This document shows positions 19,708-28,474 of a DNA stretch of 64,000 bases, one piece after another. Numbering within the stretch: the first letter of the stretch is position 1; every line of letters begins with the position of its first letter. The position numbers and the translations under genes were made by a program. The stretch comes from RYN-111 sp963760125 (GTDB lineage: Bacteria; Actinomycetota; Actinomycetes; Mycobacteriales; SCTD01), in NCBI GenBank assembly GCA_963760125.1, contig CAVXBV010000006.1, positions 62,001 through 126,000 of the forward strand, read 5' to 3'. Under the pieces are notes generated by a model. The model was given only the letters and a program-made list of their open reading frames with translations. It was not told the origin of the DNA and searched no databases.

Positions 19708-22700
19708 ATGACGACCGGGACGACGTCGGTGCTGTTCACCGATGTCGTCGCGTCCACCGCCCTGCTGCAGCGGCTCGGTGAGGACCGCGCCCGGGCCTTC
19801 TTCCGGACGCACGACGACCTGATGCGGGAGGCCGTCGAGAGCGCCGGCGGACAGGTCGTCAAGGGCCTCGGCGACGGGGTCATGGCCGTCTTCACCTCCA
19901 GCGCCGACGCTCTGGACGGTGCCGTGAACGCCCAGCGCGCCGCGGACCGGCACGGGCGCGCGGTCCCCGACGAGGCGTTCGCCCTCCGCGCCGGCATCTC
20001 GGTGGGCGACATCGTCGCCGAGGCGGGCGACTACTTCGGGACCGCGGTCGTCGAGGCCGCCCGCCTGTGCGACGTTGCCCAGAGCGGCCAGATCCTGGTG
20101 TCAGACCTGGTCCGGGCGCTCGCCCGCGGCCGCGGCGGACACGTCTTCGAGAGCGTCGGCGAGCTAGTGCTCAAGGGTCTCGACGCCCCGGTCGCCGCCT
20201 GCTGGGTCGGGTGGGAACCACTCGCCGCGGCGCCGGGGATGATCCCGTTCCCCCCGTTGCTGGTTCCTGCCAGCACGGTCGGCTACGCCGGGCGGCTGGG
20301 GCTGCTCTCGGCGCTGCAGAAGGCCTGGGAGCGCGTCGGGAGTGGACAGGGGGCGCAGACCCTGCTGCTGGTCGGTGAGCCCGGCATCGGCAAGACGCGC
20401 ACCGCCGCCGAGCTCGCCCGACAGGCGTTCGACGAGGGGGCCCTGGTCCTCTACGGCCGGTGCGACGAGGAGCTCGCCCTGCCCTACGAGCCGTTCGTCG
20501 AGGCCCTGGACCACCAGACACTGCACGCGGCAGCGTTGCCGCTCGGCCGTTTCCCCGGCGACCTGGTCCGCCTCGTCCCTGACCTCGGGCTCCGCATCGA
20601 CTCACTGCCCGCGGCGATCTCCTCCGACCCCCGCGCCGAGGAGCACCGGCTGTTCGAGGCGGTGGCCTCCTGGATCTCGACCGCGTCGTACGACCGGGGT
20701 CTGGTCCTCGTCATCGACGACCTCCACTGGGCGACCCACCCGACGCTGCAGATGCTCCTGCACGTCGTGCGCACGGCCGTCTCCGACGAGGCCTCGCGCG
20801 TGCTGTTCGTCGGGACCTACCGCGACACCGACGTCGATCGCACCCACCCGCTCTCCTCGACGCTCGCCGACCTTCGCCGGCTGCCCGGCGTCGAGCGCCT
20901 CCCTGTCGATCCGCTGTCCGAGGGGGAGGTCATCGACCTCATCGAGACCCTCGCCGGGCACGACCTCGACGAGAACATCGTCGCGATCGCCCGACGCGCC
21001 CACGCCGAGACCGAGGGCAACCCCTTCTTCGTCACCGAGGTCCTGCGTCACTTCGTCGAGTCCGGCGCCGTCCGCTACGTGGACGGCCGGTGGATCGTCG
21101 ACAACCCCGACGTCATCGACGTCCCCGAGGGCGTGCGAGACGTCATCGGTCGGCGCCTCAACCGGCTGTCCGACACCGCCAACGTCGTCCTGACCGCCGC
21201 CGCCACCATCGGTCGCGACTTCACCCTCGACCTCGTTGCCTCCGTCAGCGGGGTAGGGATCGACCAGGCGCTGGACGCCCTGGACTCCGCCTGCGCCGCC
21301 CGACTGGTCGAGGAGACCGCCGACGAGCAGTTCCGCTTCTCGCACGCCCTCACCCGCACCACCCTGTACGAGGAGCTGTCCGCCACCCGGCGCCGGCGGC
21401 TGCACCGCCGCGTGGTCGAGGCACTGGAACGGCTGCGTCCCTTCGACCTGTCCTCTCTCGCCCGCCACTCAATGGAGAGCGGGCCGGTCGGTGGCGACCT
21501 GTCCGGCGCGATCGGCTACAGCATCGCCGCCGGGGAGCAAGCCCTGCAGGGGCGCGCGGTCGCCGACGCGGCAGCCTTCTTCGAGCAGGCCCTGGAGATG
21601 ATGGAGGATGCCACCCGCTCCTCTGCGGAACAGGCCCTGCAAGCACGTTGCGGGCTCGGCGTCGCCAAGCGCGACCTCGGCGACGCCGCCCACAGACAGC
21701 TGCTGCTGAACGTCACCGTCGACGCACTGCGGCACAACCGGCTCGACCTGGCGGCCCGCGCGGCCGCGGCGAACGGACGCGGGTTCTCCAGCCGGATCGG
21801 CGGGGTGGACACCGAACGCGTGGAGCAGCTCAAGGCGGTGCTCGACCGCGGCCACGAGCTCGACCTGGCCCTGCGCGCGACGCTGACCGCCGCCCTCGCG
21901 ACCGAGCTGGCCAGCGACGCGGCCGAGCTGGCGCTGCGCCAGGAGCTCGCGGACGAGGCCTGCCGCCTGGCCGACCAGACAGGAGACCTGGCGCTCATCG
22001 CGCGGGTCTGCGTGGCGGCGAGCAACCCCCGGACCGTGCCGGACCGGTTGGACGAAATGCAGGCGGTGGCCGATCGCGCCGCTGCGCTGGCGGACCAAGG
22101 CGTCGACCCCCTGGTCCGCGTCCACCTCCGGGGCATCGGCGGGTGGTTGCGCGCCCTCAACGGCGACCTGCTGGGCGCGCGGCAGCACCTCGAGCAGGCC
22201 AGGTCCCTCGCCCTTGCCGAGAGCACTCCCGCCGCGCAGTGGTTCTCCCGGTCCTTCGCTGCCCAGCTCGCCTCCTGGGACGGTGACGTGGCTGCGACCC
22301 GTGCTGAGGGGAGGTCCTGCCTCGAGCTCGGTCGCGCTCTGGGCGAGCCCGACAGCGCCATCTGGTGGGGCGCCCTCGAGCTTGGCCTGCGTCACGCCGA
22401 GGGGACCCTCGGGGAGATGCTGCCGCTGCTGGACGACTTGGTCGTGCAGTCGCCCAAGGGCATCGGCTGGCGGGTCTTTCGCGCGCTGGCCGTGCAGCAG
22501 AGCGGCGATCACGCTCGCGTGCAGGCGCTGGTGGACCGCGACCACCTTCGCGACCCCGATATGGCGCGGGGTGACATGTTCGAGCTCGCCTGCTGGGGCG
22601 TTCAGGCGAGCGTCCTGTGGGCGACGCGGGATCTCGACGCACTCGCCGCCTTCGGTCCGAGGCTCCGGGGGCACGAGCACCGCTGGGCCGCTACCGGCGC

Positions 22701-22989
22701 CTGGCCCACCAGCCCGCTGCACCTCGCGGCCGCTCAGTGCGCGGTCGGGGCCGGCGACCTCGAGCGCGCCGGGACCGAGGCGACCGCCGCGTGGCGGGTG
22801 GTCGTGGAGGCCGGGGTGCGTCCCCTGCTCCCCATGATGGCGCTGCTGTGCCACCAGGTGCTGCGAGAGGTCGGCAGCGTGGATGCGCTCTCGGCTGGGC
22901 GCGTCCTGCTGGAGCGAGGGCTCGACGAGGCGCTCGCCCTGGGGATGCCGGTGCGGATCGCCGAGCTCCAGCAGGTGCTGGCCGGCTAG
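19708..22989 (+). CDS. Cyclase-like / P-loop ATPase / TPR signalling protein
   Basis: A 1093-residue multidomain protein. Residues 5-165 are a class III nucleotide cyclase homology domain: FTDVVAST and GLGDGVMAVF supply the two metal Asp positions, but the segment YFGTAVVEAARLC has Val where catalytic cyclases have Asn, so activity is doubtful. Residues about 195-560 form a STAND/AAA-like ATPase with Walker A VGEPGIGKT and Walker B VLVIDDLHWA. The remainder, to the C-terminus, is alpha-helical and TPR-like. No C-terminal LuxR helix-turn-helix is seen, unlike many relatives. ATG 19708 has GGGGGG six bases upstream, and TAGAGT (19664-19669) is a likely -10. Probably a cytosolic sensor or scaffold. 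Confidence 0.83.
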   Translation: MTTGTTSVLFTDVVASTALLQRLGEDRARAFFRTHDDLMREAVESAGGQVVKGLGDGVMAVFTSSADALDGAVNAQRAADRHGRAVPDEAFALRAGISVGDIVAEAGDYFGTAVVEAARLCDVAQSGQILVSDLVRALARGRGGHVFESVGELVLKGLDAPVAACWVGWEPLAAAPGMIPFPPLLVPASTVGYAGRLGLLSALQKAWERVGSGQGAQTLLLVGEPGIGKTRTAAELARQAFDEGALVLYGRCDEELALPYEPFVEALDHQTLHAAALPLGRFPGDLVRLVPDLGLRIDSLPAAISSDPRAEEHRLFEAVASWISTASYDRGLVLVIDDLHWATHPTLQMLLHVVRTAVSDEASRVLFVGTYRDTDVDRTHPLSSTLADLRRLPGVERLPVDPLSEGEVIDLIETLAGHDLDENIVAIARRAHAETEGNPFFVTEVLRHFVESGAVRYVDGRWIVDNPDVIDVPEGVRDVIGRRLNRLSDTANVVLTAAATIGRDFTLDLVASVSGVGIDQALDALDSACAARLVEETADEQFRFSHALTRTTLYEELSATRRRRLHRRVVEALERLRPFDLSSLARHSMESGPVGGDLSGAIGYSIAAGEQALQGRAVADAAAFFEQALEMMEDATRSSAEQALQARCGLGVAKRDLGDAAHRQLLLNVTVDALRHNRLDLAARAAAANGRGFSSRIGGVDTERVEQLKAVLDRGHELDLALRATLTAALATELASDAAELALRQELADEACRLADQTGDLALIARVCVAASNPRTVPDRLDEMQAVADRAAALADQGVDPLVRVHLRGIGGWLRALNGDLLGARQHLEQARSLALAESTPAAQWFSRSFAAQLASWDGDVAATRAEGRSCLELGRALGEPDSAIWWGALELGLRHAEGTLGEMLPLLDDLVVQSPKGIGWRVFRALAVQQSGDHARVQALVDRDHLRDPDMARGDMFELACWGVQASVLWATRDLDALAAFGPRLRGHEHRWAATGAWPTSPLHLAAAQCAVGAGDLERAGTEATAAWRVVVEAGVRPLLPMMALLCHQVLREVGSVDALSAGRVLLERGLDEALALGMPVRIAELQQVLAG

Positions 22990-23039
22990 CTGGTCTGGCG
23001 CGAACCGACCGGCGCGGACGCCGACATCGCAGTGTCACC

Positions 23040-23058
23040 GTCGCGCAGCACGCGCGAC
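23040..23058 (+). terminator. Hairpin between the cyclase-like gene and the transpeptidase gene
   Basis: GTCGCGC and GCGCGAC (7-bp perfect stem, five-base loop) lie 50 bases after the upstream stop codon. There is no T-run, as is common for actinobacterial terminators, so the assignment is tentative. CACAAT further on may be the -10 for the next gene. Confidence 0.35.
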
Positions 23059-23120
23059 GCCCCACACCGGGCACAATGGCGCTTCTCCCCTGACCTGATG
23101 TCGCGTTCCCGAGGTGCCCC

Positions 23121-24380
23121 TTGTCCCGCCACCGCACGTCGCTGTCCCGCACACGCACGTCCCCGACCCCGTACGGCAACGACGCCGGGCTGGGCCGCGT
23201 CGCCCTGGTCCTCGGCCTGGCCGCCGCCCTCATGGTCGGTGCGGGCGGCGCGGCGCTGGTGGCGCAGCGCGGGGCGGCTCCCCTGTCGGCGATGGGCGAC
23301 TCCGCCCCCGGGCCCGTCCCGGAGCCGACGCTGTCGTTCGCCGGCCGGGTCGGGCCGGCCGTGGAGTGGCAGCGACCGCTGACCATGGTCGTCGCCGACG
23401 GCGAGCTCACGTCGGTCGAGGTCACCGGACCGGACGGCACGCCCTACGCGGGCACCCTCACCGACGGCCGCTGGACCGGGACGCGCTCGCTGCTGCCGGA
23501 CAGCCGCTACGCGCTCACCGCGGTCGTCAAGGACCTGCGCGGCCGCAGCTCCACGGTCACGCAGGAGGTGCGCAGCACGCAGGCCGCGACGGTGCTGCGG
23601 GCCACCGTCGACCGGCCGGTCGGCAAGGTCGGTGTCGCCCAGCCCGTGGTCGTGCGCTTCAACGAGCCGGTGAAGAGCGCCGCCGCTCGCAGCGCGGTGA
23701 TGAGCCGGCTGGGCGTGACCACCACCCCGGCTGTCCAGGGCGCCTGGCGCTGGTACAACAGCTACGAGGTGCACTACCGGGCGGCGGAGTACTGGAAGCC
23801 GGGCACCAGCGTGGCGGTGGCCGCTGACCTGAGCCTGCTGCGCGTCCCGGGCACCGAGACGTGGGGCTCGCTCACCCGCCAGACCGGCGGGTTCACCGTC
23901 GGCTCGGCGGTCGTCAGCACCGCCGACATCGCCAAGCACACGCTCACCGTCACGCAGGACGGCAGGGTGCTCAAGGTGCTGCCGATGTCGGCCGGCAGCG
24001 AGAAGTACCCGACCAAGGGCGGCGTGCACATCGTGCTGCTCAAGGAGCGGGAGCACACGTTCAACAGCGCCACAGTCGGCATCCCGACCGCCAGCCCTGA
24101 TGGCTACTACACCAAGCTCCCGTGGAGCGTCCGCATCTCCAACGGCGGGGCGTTCGTGCACTCCCAGCCTGGCAGCATCCGGGCCCAGGGCAGCCGCAAC
24201 GTCAGCCACGGGTGCATCAACCTCAGCCCGGCCAACGCCGAGTGGTTCTTCGGCCTGGCCAAGAAGGGCGACGTCGTGAACGTCGTCAACGCGGTCGTGA
24301 AGCCCACGCTCTGGGACGCCGGCATGGCCGACTGGAACTACTCCTGGGAGACCTGGCAGCAGGGCAACCTCGACGGCTGA
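23121..24380 (+). CDS. L,D-transpeptidase with Ig-like domains
   Basis: A 419-residue exported protein making 3-3 or protein crosslinks in peptidoglycan. A membrane/signal segment (about residues 25-48) is followed by two Ig-like (BIg) domains (about 65-270) and a YkuD catalytic domain (about 275-400) with the essential NVSHGCINLS motif, whose Cys attacks the stem peptide. The layout matches LdtMt2-type enzymes, although the usual lipobox is absent, suggesting a type II membrane anchor. TTG at 23121 follows GAGGTG six bases upstream and gives a short basic cytoplasmic tail; a later in-frame start is possible. Confidence 0.9.
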   Translation: MSRHRTSLSRTRTSPTPYGNDAGLGRVALVLGLAAALMVGAGGAALVAQRGAAPLSAMGDSAPGPVPEPTLSFAGRVGPAVEWQRPLTMVVADGELTSVEVTGPDGTPYAGTLTDGRWTGTRSLLPDSRYALTAVVKDLRGRSSTVTQEVRSTQAATVLRATVDRPVGKVGVAQPVVVRFNEPVKSAAARSAVMSRLGVTTTPAVQGAWRWYNSYEVHYRAAEYWKPGTSVAVAADLSLLRVPGTETWGSLTRQTGGFTVGSAVVSTADIAKHTLTVTQDGRVLKVLPMSAGSEKYPTKGGVHIVLLKEREHTFNSATVGIPTASPDGYYTKLPWSVRISNGGAFVHSQPGSIRAQGSRNVSHGCINLSPANAEWFFGLAKKGDVVNVVNAVVKPTLWDAGMADWNYSWETWQQGNLDG

Positions 24381-24383
24381 CGG

Positions 24384-24644
24384 TCAGCGGTCAGCCGGTC
24401 GGCGCACCCGGATCGGACCGCGGGCAGCGGCCGGGTCCACGACCACCCCGCCCTGCGTGACCTCGGCCCGCCCGGCGGCGACCAGCCGGGCGGCGGCCGC
24501 GCGGGCGGGTTCCATGAGCGCCCGCCAGCCCTCGGGGTCGACCCGCCGTGCCGCCTCAGACGGACAGACGGTCCCCGGCCGCTCGATGAGCTGCAGCAGC
24601 GCCTGCTCCAGGGCCGCGTCCAGCCCGCCCTCGACGGGATCCAT
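24384..24644 (-). CDS. DUF3253 protein
   Basis: An 86-residue protein with the family pattern: helix ALEQALLQLIERP, then CPSEAARRV, WRALMEPARAAAARLVAAGRAEVTQGG and the terminal RGPIRVRRP. It is predicted to be a small winged-helix-like fold, function unknown. Its ATG overlaps the stop of the upstream membrane gene by one base (TGATG), so translation is coupled. It converges on the transpeptidase gene, three bases away. Confidence 0.82.
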   Translation of the reverse strand: MDPVEGGLDAALEQALLQLIERPGTVCPSEAARRVDPEGWRALMEPARAAAARLVAAGRAEVTQGGVVVDPAAARGPIRVRRPADR

Positions 24645-24964
24645 CAGTGGTCGGTCCCGGGCTGGGGGTCGAGACGCTCCGCCCGGTCAGCGCCGACGTG
24701 CACGCCGACCACCCGCAGGAACAGGTTGACGACGGGAGCCAGGAGCAGCACCAGCACGGCGGGCCCGACCTTGTCCTGGGTGATCAGGTAGGGCACGGGC
24801 AGCGTCCAGGGGATCCCCAGCGCGCCCAGGCCGAAGGCGACGAACGCCCCCCACGCCTTGTCGAACCACGCCCCGGGGTTCTGCAGCACGAGCACCACGA
24901 ACAGGGCCTCGGTGAGCACGACCAGCAGCAGGTGCCCGAACACGCGGTCCAGCAGGCGGCTCAC
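24644..24964 (-). CDS. Small membrane protein, unknown function
   Basis: A 106-residue protein with about three hydrophobic segments (HLLLVVLTEALFVVLVL, AFVAFGLGALGI, AVLVLLLAPVVNLFLRVV) and a charged C-terminus. I do not recognise the family. It sits between a DUF3817 gene (two-base gap) and a DUF3253 gene (one-base overlap), apparently in one operon running from sigA. GTG start. Confidence 0.6.
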   Translation of the reverse strand: MSRLLDRVFGHLLLVVLTEALFVVLVLQNPGAWFDKAWGAFVAFGLGALGIPWTLPVPYLITQDKVGPAVLVLLLAPVVNLFLRVVGVHVGADRAERLDPQPGTDH

Positions 24965-24966
24965 CG

Positions 24967-25254
24967 TCAGTACCGGCCGTCCTGGATTCGCGTCGTGATC
25001 TGCCGCTCGGCGTAGAAGCTCAGGAACGGCACGGTGCCCGCCAGCGCGACCAGGACGACCGCCGACAGCGGAAAGCGTCGACGTCGCCAGAGGTCGGCGA
25101 TCGTGACCAGCAGCAGCGCGTAGAGGTAACCGTGCGCGATCCCCAGGACCGTGGTCAGCGTCGGCTGGTCCGCAAAGTACTTGAGCGGTACGGCGAGGCA
25201 GACCAGCAGCACCAGCAGGGTCCCGACGACGTAGGCCATGACGCGGTAGCGCAT
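24967..25254 (-). CDS. DUF3817 membrane protein
   Basis: A 95-residue protein with three membrane segments: MAYVVGTLLVLLVCLAVPLKYF, then GIAHGYLYALLLVTIADLW, which carries the family's GxxHGxLY motif, and a C-terminal VVLVALAGTVPFLSFYAER. DUF3817 proteins are small integral membrane proteins of unknown role. ATG 25254 is the conventional start. A CTG at 25287 is in frame, overlaps the upstream stop as CTGA, and has a perfect AAGGAG five bases upstream. It would add 11 residues and may be the true start. Confidence 0.82.
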   Translation of the reverse strand: MRYRVMAYVVGTLLVLLVCLAVPLKYFADQPTLTTVLGIAHGYLYALLLVTIADLWRRRRFPLSAVVLVALAGTVPFLSFYAERQITTRIQDGRY

Positions 25255-25283
25255 GAGGGCGCCCGTCGGGGGGGCTGTGGTGG

Positions 25284-25643
25284 TCAGCGGGACTCCTTGG
25301 CGACGGCGTGCGCGTTGAGCTCGACGAGCATGCGGTTGTACGCCGCGAGCTCCGGGTCCTCGTCCTCGGTCACCGGCTGAGCGGTCGGCAGGTACACGCG
25401 CGGCGCGGGACCCTCGGGTTCGACCGGGCCACCGCGCAGGTCGTCGCGCAGCAGCCACCCCCAGCTCAGCAAGGCGAACAGGCCGAACAGGACCCACTCG
25501 ACCGTGTAGGACCAGTTCAGGATGCTGTGCCGGTCCAGGGCGCGGCCGAGCTGCCAACGACCGAAGCCGTAGCACGCCCCGACGGCCACGATCAGCAACG
25601 CGTGCCGGAACAGCCAGCGCGGCGCCAGCAGGATGCGGATCAC
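25284..25643 (-). CDS. Two-TM membrane protein with SURF1-like N-terminal motif
   Basis: A 119-residue protein with two membrane segments, about residues 12-30 and 45-64, followed by an acidic cytoplasmic tail ending DEDPELAAYNRMLVELNAHAV. The sequence GFGRWQLGRAL resembles the GxWQxxR motif at the start of SURF1 cytochrome-oxidase assembly proteins, but it lacks the rest of SURF1, so this may be coincidence. Transcribed just after sigA (10-base gap). Function unknown. Confidence 0.6.
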   Translation of the reverse strand: MIRILLAPRWLFRHALLIVAVGACYGFGRWQLGRALDRHSILNWSYTVEWVLFGLFALLSWGWLLRDDLRGGPVEPEGPAPRVYLPTAQPVTEDEDPELAAYNRMLVELNAHAVAKESR

Positions 25644-25653
25644 CCTGATGAGG

Positions 25654-26889
25654 TTAGTCGTCCAGGTAGTCGCGCAGCGACGCGGAACGCGACGGGTGCC
25701 GCAGCTTGGACAGCGTCTTGCCCTCGATCTGGCGGATCCGCTCGCGCGTGAGGTTGAAGTCCTTGCCGATGTCGTCCAGGGTGCGCGGCTGGCCGTCGAC
25801 CAGGCCGTAGCGCATCTCCATGACCCGACGCTCGCGGTCGGTCAGCGACGCGAGCACCGCGGACAGCTCCTCGCGCATGAGCAGGAACGCGGCGGCTTCG
25901 CCGGGCATGACCGCGTGCTCGTCCTCGATGAAGTCACCCAGGCTGGCGTCGCTGTCCTCGCCGATGAGGGCGTCGAGGCTCGCGGGGTCGCGGTTGTAAG
26001 AGCGGATCTCCTCGACGCGCTCGGGCGTGAGGTCGACCTCGACGGCGATCTCAGCCGCCGTGGGCTTGCGACCGAGCTGGACGACGAGGTCGCGCTCGAC
26101 CCGGCGGATCTTGTTGACCTGCTCGACCATGTGGACGGGCAGCCTGATGGTGCGGGCCTGGTCGGCCATGGCGCGGGTCAGCGCCTGGCGGATCCACCAG
26201 GTGGCGTACGTCGAGAACTTGAAGCCCTTGGTGTAGTCGAACTTCTCGACCGCGCGGATGAGGCCGAGGTTGCCTTCCTGGATGAGGTCCGTCAGACCCA
26301 TCCCGCGGCCGGCGTACTTCTTGGCGACCGACACGACCAGGCGCAGGTTGGCCTCGAGCATGTGCTGCTTGGCCCGCTCGCCCTCACGGACGATGTACTG
26401 CAGGTCGGCGCGCAGCTGGGGGGAGATCTTGCCGCCCTGCGCGAGGCGCTCAGCGGCGAACAGGCCGGCCTCCATCGCCCGGGCGAGCTCGACCTCCATC
26501 TCGGCGGTGAGCAGCGGCACGCGGCCGATCTGGTTGAGGTACAGGCGCAGGACGTCGACGGACAGCGTCGCGCCGGCCTCGATCTCCTCCTGCTCCTCCT
26601 TCTCCGCCTCCGCGGCGAGCTCCTCCGCGGTGGGCTCCTCGGTCGTCACCTCGGTGACGTCGATGCCGGGCACGACGGCGACGGCGCCCTCGGCGACCGC
26701 AGGGGCGTCGGCGGCAGCCTTGGCCGGCGCCTTCGCGGCGGCCTTCTTGGCCGGCGCCTTCTTGGCCGCAGCCTTCTTGGCGGGCGCCACGGGTGCGCTG
26801 TCGACGGTGGGGGCCTCGGCGACGACGGCGACGGACTTCTTCGCGCGGCTACGGGTCGCCGGCGGCTGCTCGGGTACGGCAGCGCTCAT
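25654..26889 (-). CDS. sigA: Principal RNA polymerase sigma factor (SigA/HrdB)
   Basis: A 411-residue group 1 sigma-70. Residues about 12-75 form an Ala/Lys/Pro-rich tail with repeated AKKAAAKKAPAKK-like units. Region 1.2 (LRLYLNQIGRVPLLTAEME), region 2 (ANLRLVVSVAKKYAGRG, GLIRAVEKFDYTKGFKFSTYATWWIRQA, which contacts the -10), region 3 and region 4 (LTRERIRQIEGKTLSKLRHP, -35 recognition) are all complete. ATG start, with GAGGAG 11 bases upstream. The downstream genes at 25284 to 24384 follow with gaps of 29 bases or less and may be partly cotranscribed. The 189 bases from 26890 to 27078 hold divergent promoters; I cannot assign them precisely. Confidence 0.97.
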   Translation of the reverse strand: MSAAVPEQPPATRSRAKKSVAVVAEAPTVDSAPVAPAKKAAAKKAPAKKAAAKAPAKAAADAPAVAEGAVAVVPGIDVTEVTTEEPTAEELAAEAEKEEQEEIEAGATLSVDVLRLYLNQIGRVPLLTAEMEVELARAMEAGLFAAERLAQGGKISPQLRADLQYIVREGERAKQHMLEANLRLVVSVAKKYAGRGMGLTDLIQEGNLGLIRAVEKFDYTKGFKFSTYATWWIRQALTRAMADQARTIRLPVHMVEQVNKIRRVERDLVVQLGRKPTAAEIAVEVDLTPERVEEIRSYNRDPASLDALIGEDSDASLGDFIEDEHAVMPGEAAAFLLMREELSAVLASLTDRERRVMEMRYGLVDGQPRTLDDIGKDFNLTRERIRQIEGKTLSKLRHPSRSASLRDYLDD

Positions 26890-27078
26890 GCTCGGATGAT
26901 CTCCTCGAAGGTGGCCTCGTGAGGCGGATCGGGCGGGCGATCCTGCGTGCGGTGGGTGTTCGGGATGATTGTCGCACCGTTGCGCCCCGGCCGGGAAACC
27001 GGTGTGCCCCGGTCAGGGGTAGGGAGGGCCGAGTCGGGGCACTCCAGCCACACCACTGACCCTGATCGAGGAGTGACC

Positions 27079-27270
27079 ATGAGCGGTACGAGCCAGAGCA
27101 ACGACACCACCCAGCCGGCCGGCGAGGGCCTCACCGACGAGGAGATGGTGCAGCAGGTGGCCGATCAGACGGCGAGCGACCTCAAGGCCGAGGACGTGTT
27201 CGAGCGCGAGAGCGACGGGACGGACAGCGACAAGCCGGCCGAGGACGTCTCCGCCGACGACCTCACCTGA
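27079..27270 (+). CDS. Small acidic protein, unknown function
   Basis: A 63-residue, strongly acidic, Ser/Thr/Asp/Glu-rich protein with LTDEEMVQQVADQTASDL in the middle. It has no aromatic core apart from one Phe and is probably disordered or helical. ATG follows GAGGAG with five bases between, a very good ribosome site, and codon use is typical of the region, so the gene is likely real. Its stop codon is the first of four stop-containing units in a 13-bp tandem repeat. Confidence 0.68.
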   Translation: MSGTSQSNDTTQPAGEGLTDEEMVQQVADQTASDLKAEDVFERESDGTDSDKPAEDVSADDLT

Positions 27271-27316
27271 CCGCGCGACCTGACCGCGCGACCTGACCGC
27301 GCGGCCTGACCGGGCG
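27265..27316. repeat. 13-bp tandem repeat, four copies, over the stop codon
   Basis: ACCTGACCGCGCG occurs three times exactly, then once as GCCTGACCGGGCG. The first copy contains the stop of the small acidic gene. Because 13 is not a multiple of three, TGA occurs in all three frames (27268, 27281, 27294, 27307). The repeat fills the gap to the convergent acyl-CoA dehydrogenase gene. Confidence 0.9.
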
Positions 27317-27322
27317 CGGGCC

Positions 27323-28474
27323 TCACAGGCCGAGGCGGCGGGCGATGACCTCGTTCATGATCTCGTCCGTCCCGCCGCCGATGCGCAGGATCCGGCTGTC
27401 CCGGTAGTGCCGCTCCACCTCGGCCTCACGCATGTAGCCGAGCCCGCCGAACAGCTGGACGGCCTCGTCGACCACGTGGTCGCAGGCTGCGCACGCGGTG
27501 TTCTTCGCCATCGACACCTCGGTCACCGCCGCGTCGAGCTGGTCGCCACCGTCGAGCCAGGCGTCGTACGCCGCCCGCGTGGTCGTCCGGGCGACGTACA
27601 CCTGCCGGGCCATCTCGGCGATCTTGTGCCGCACCACTTGGCGCGAGGACAGCGGCCGCCCGAACGTCTCGCGGTCCTTCACCCACTCCATCGTGAGGTC
27701 GAGGCAGCGCTGCGCCGTCGCCCAGGCGTGGGTGGCCAGCGCGAGCCGCTCGCTCTGGAACTGCTGCATGATCTGGACGAAGCCGGCGCCCTCGGCGCCG
27801 ACGAGGTTGGTGACCGGTACCCGCACGTCGGCGAAGGACAGCTCAGCGGTGTCGCTGCAGCGCCAGCCCATCTTGTCCAGCGGAGCGCTGACGGTGAACC
27901 CGGGTGTCCCCTTCTCGATGACGAGAAGGCTGATCCCGCCGTGACCGGCGTCGCCGGTGCGGACGGCCGTCGTGACGAAGTCCGCCCGGATGCCGCTGGT
28001 GATGTAGGTCTTGGCGCCATTGACGACGTAGGCGTCGCCATCTCGCCGCGCCGTCGTGCGCAGTCCCGCGACGTCCGAACCGCCACCGGGCTCGGTGATC
28101 CCGAGGGCCCCGATGAGGTGGCCGGCGAGCGTGGGGCGTACCCAGCGGTCGATCTGCTCGGGCGTCCCGACCCGCGCCAGGTGGGGGACGGCGATCCCGT
28201 GGGTGAACAGGCTCGCCACGACGCCGCCGGAGCCGCCACCGAGCAGGATCTCCTCGGCGACGATCGCGGCGTCGACGCTGTCCCCGCCGGAGCCGCCCAC
28301 GTCCTCGGCGAAGCCGACACCGAGCAGCCCCACGGCTGCGAACGTCCGGTGCAGCGACCGCGGTAGCAGGCCGTCCCGCTCCCACTCCGCGACGTTCGGC
28401 GCGACCTCCTTGGCCACGACGTCGCGGGCGAGCCGCCGGAGCGCGAGCCGCTCGGGGGTGTCCCAGCGACTCAT
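27323..28474 (-). CDS. Acyl-CoA dehydrogenase (LCAD/IVD-like active site)
   Basis: A 383-residue FAD acyl-CoA dehydrogenase with ITEPGGGSD and TYITSGIRAD (FAD and substrate loops) and a C-terminal ILRIGGGTDEIMNE. The residue before GT is Gly, so the SCAD-type catalytic Glu is missing. Instead a Glu is present in FQSERLALA, the position used by isovaleryl-CoA and long-chain acyl-CoA dehydrogenases, so branched or long substrates are likely. Start ATG overlaps the stop of the upstream TIGR03084 gene (ATGA), so the two are coupled. Confidence 0.92.
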   Translation of the reverse strand: MSRWDTPERLALRRLARDVVAKEVAPNVAEWERDGLLPRSLHRTFAAVGLLGVGFAEDVGGSGGDSVDAAIVAEEILLGGGSGGVVASLFTHGIAVPHLARVGTPEQIDRWVRPTLAGHLIGALGITEPGGGSDVAGLRTTARRDGDAYVVNGAKTYITSGIRADFVTTAVRTGDAGHGGISLLVIEKGTPGFTVSAPLDKMGWRCSDTAELSFADVRVPVTNLVGAEGAGFVQIMQQFQSERLALATHAWATAQRCLDLTMEWVKDRETFGRPLSSRQVVRHKIAEMARQVYVARTTTRAAYDAWLDGGDQLDAAVTEVSMAKNTACAACDHVVDEAVQLFGGLGYMREAEVERHYRDSRILRIGGGTDEIMNEVIARRLGL

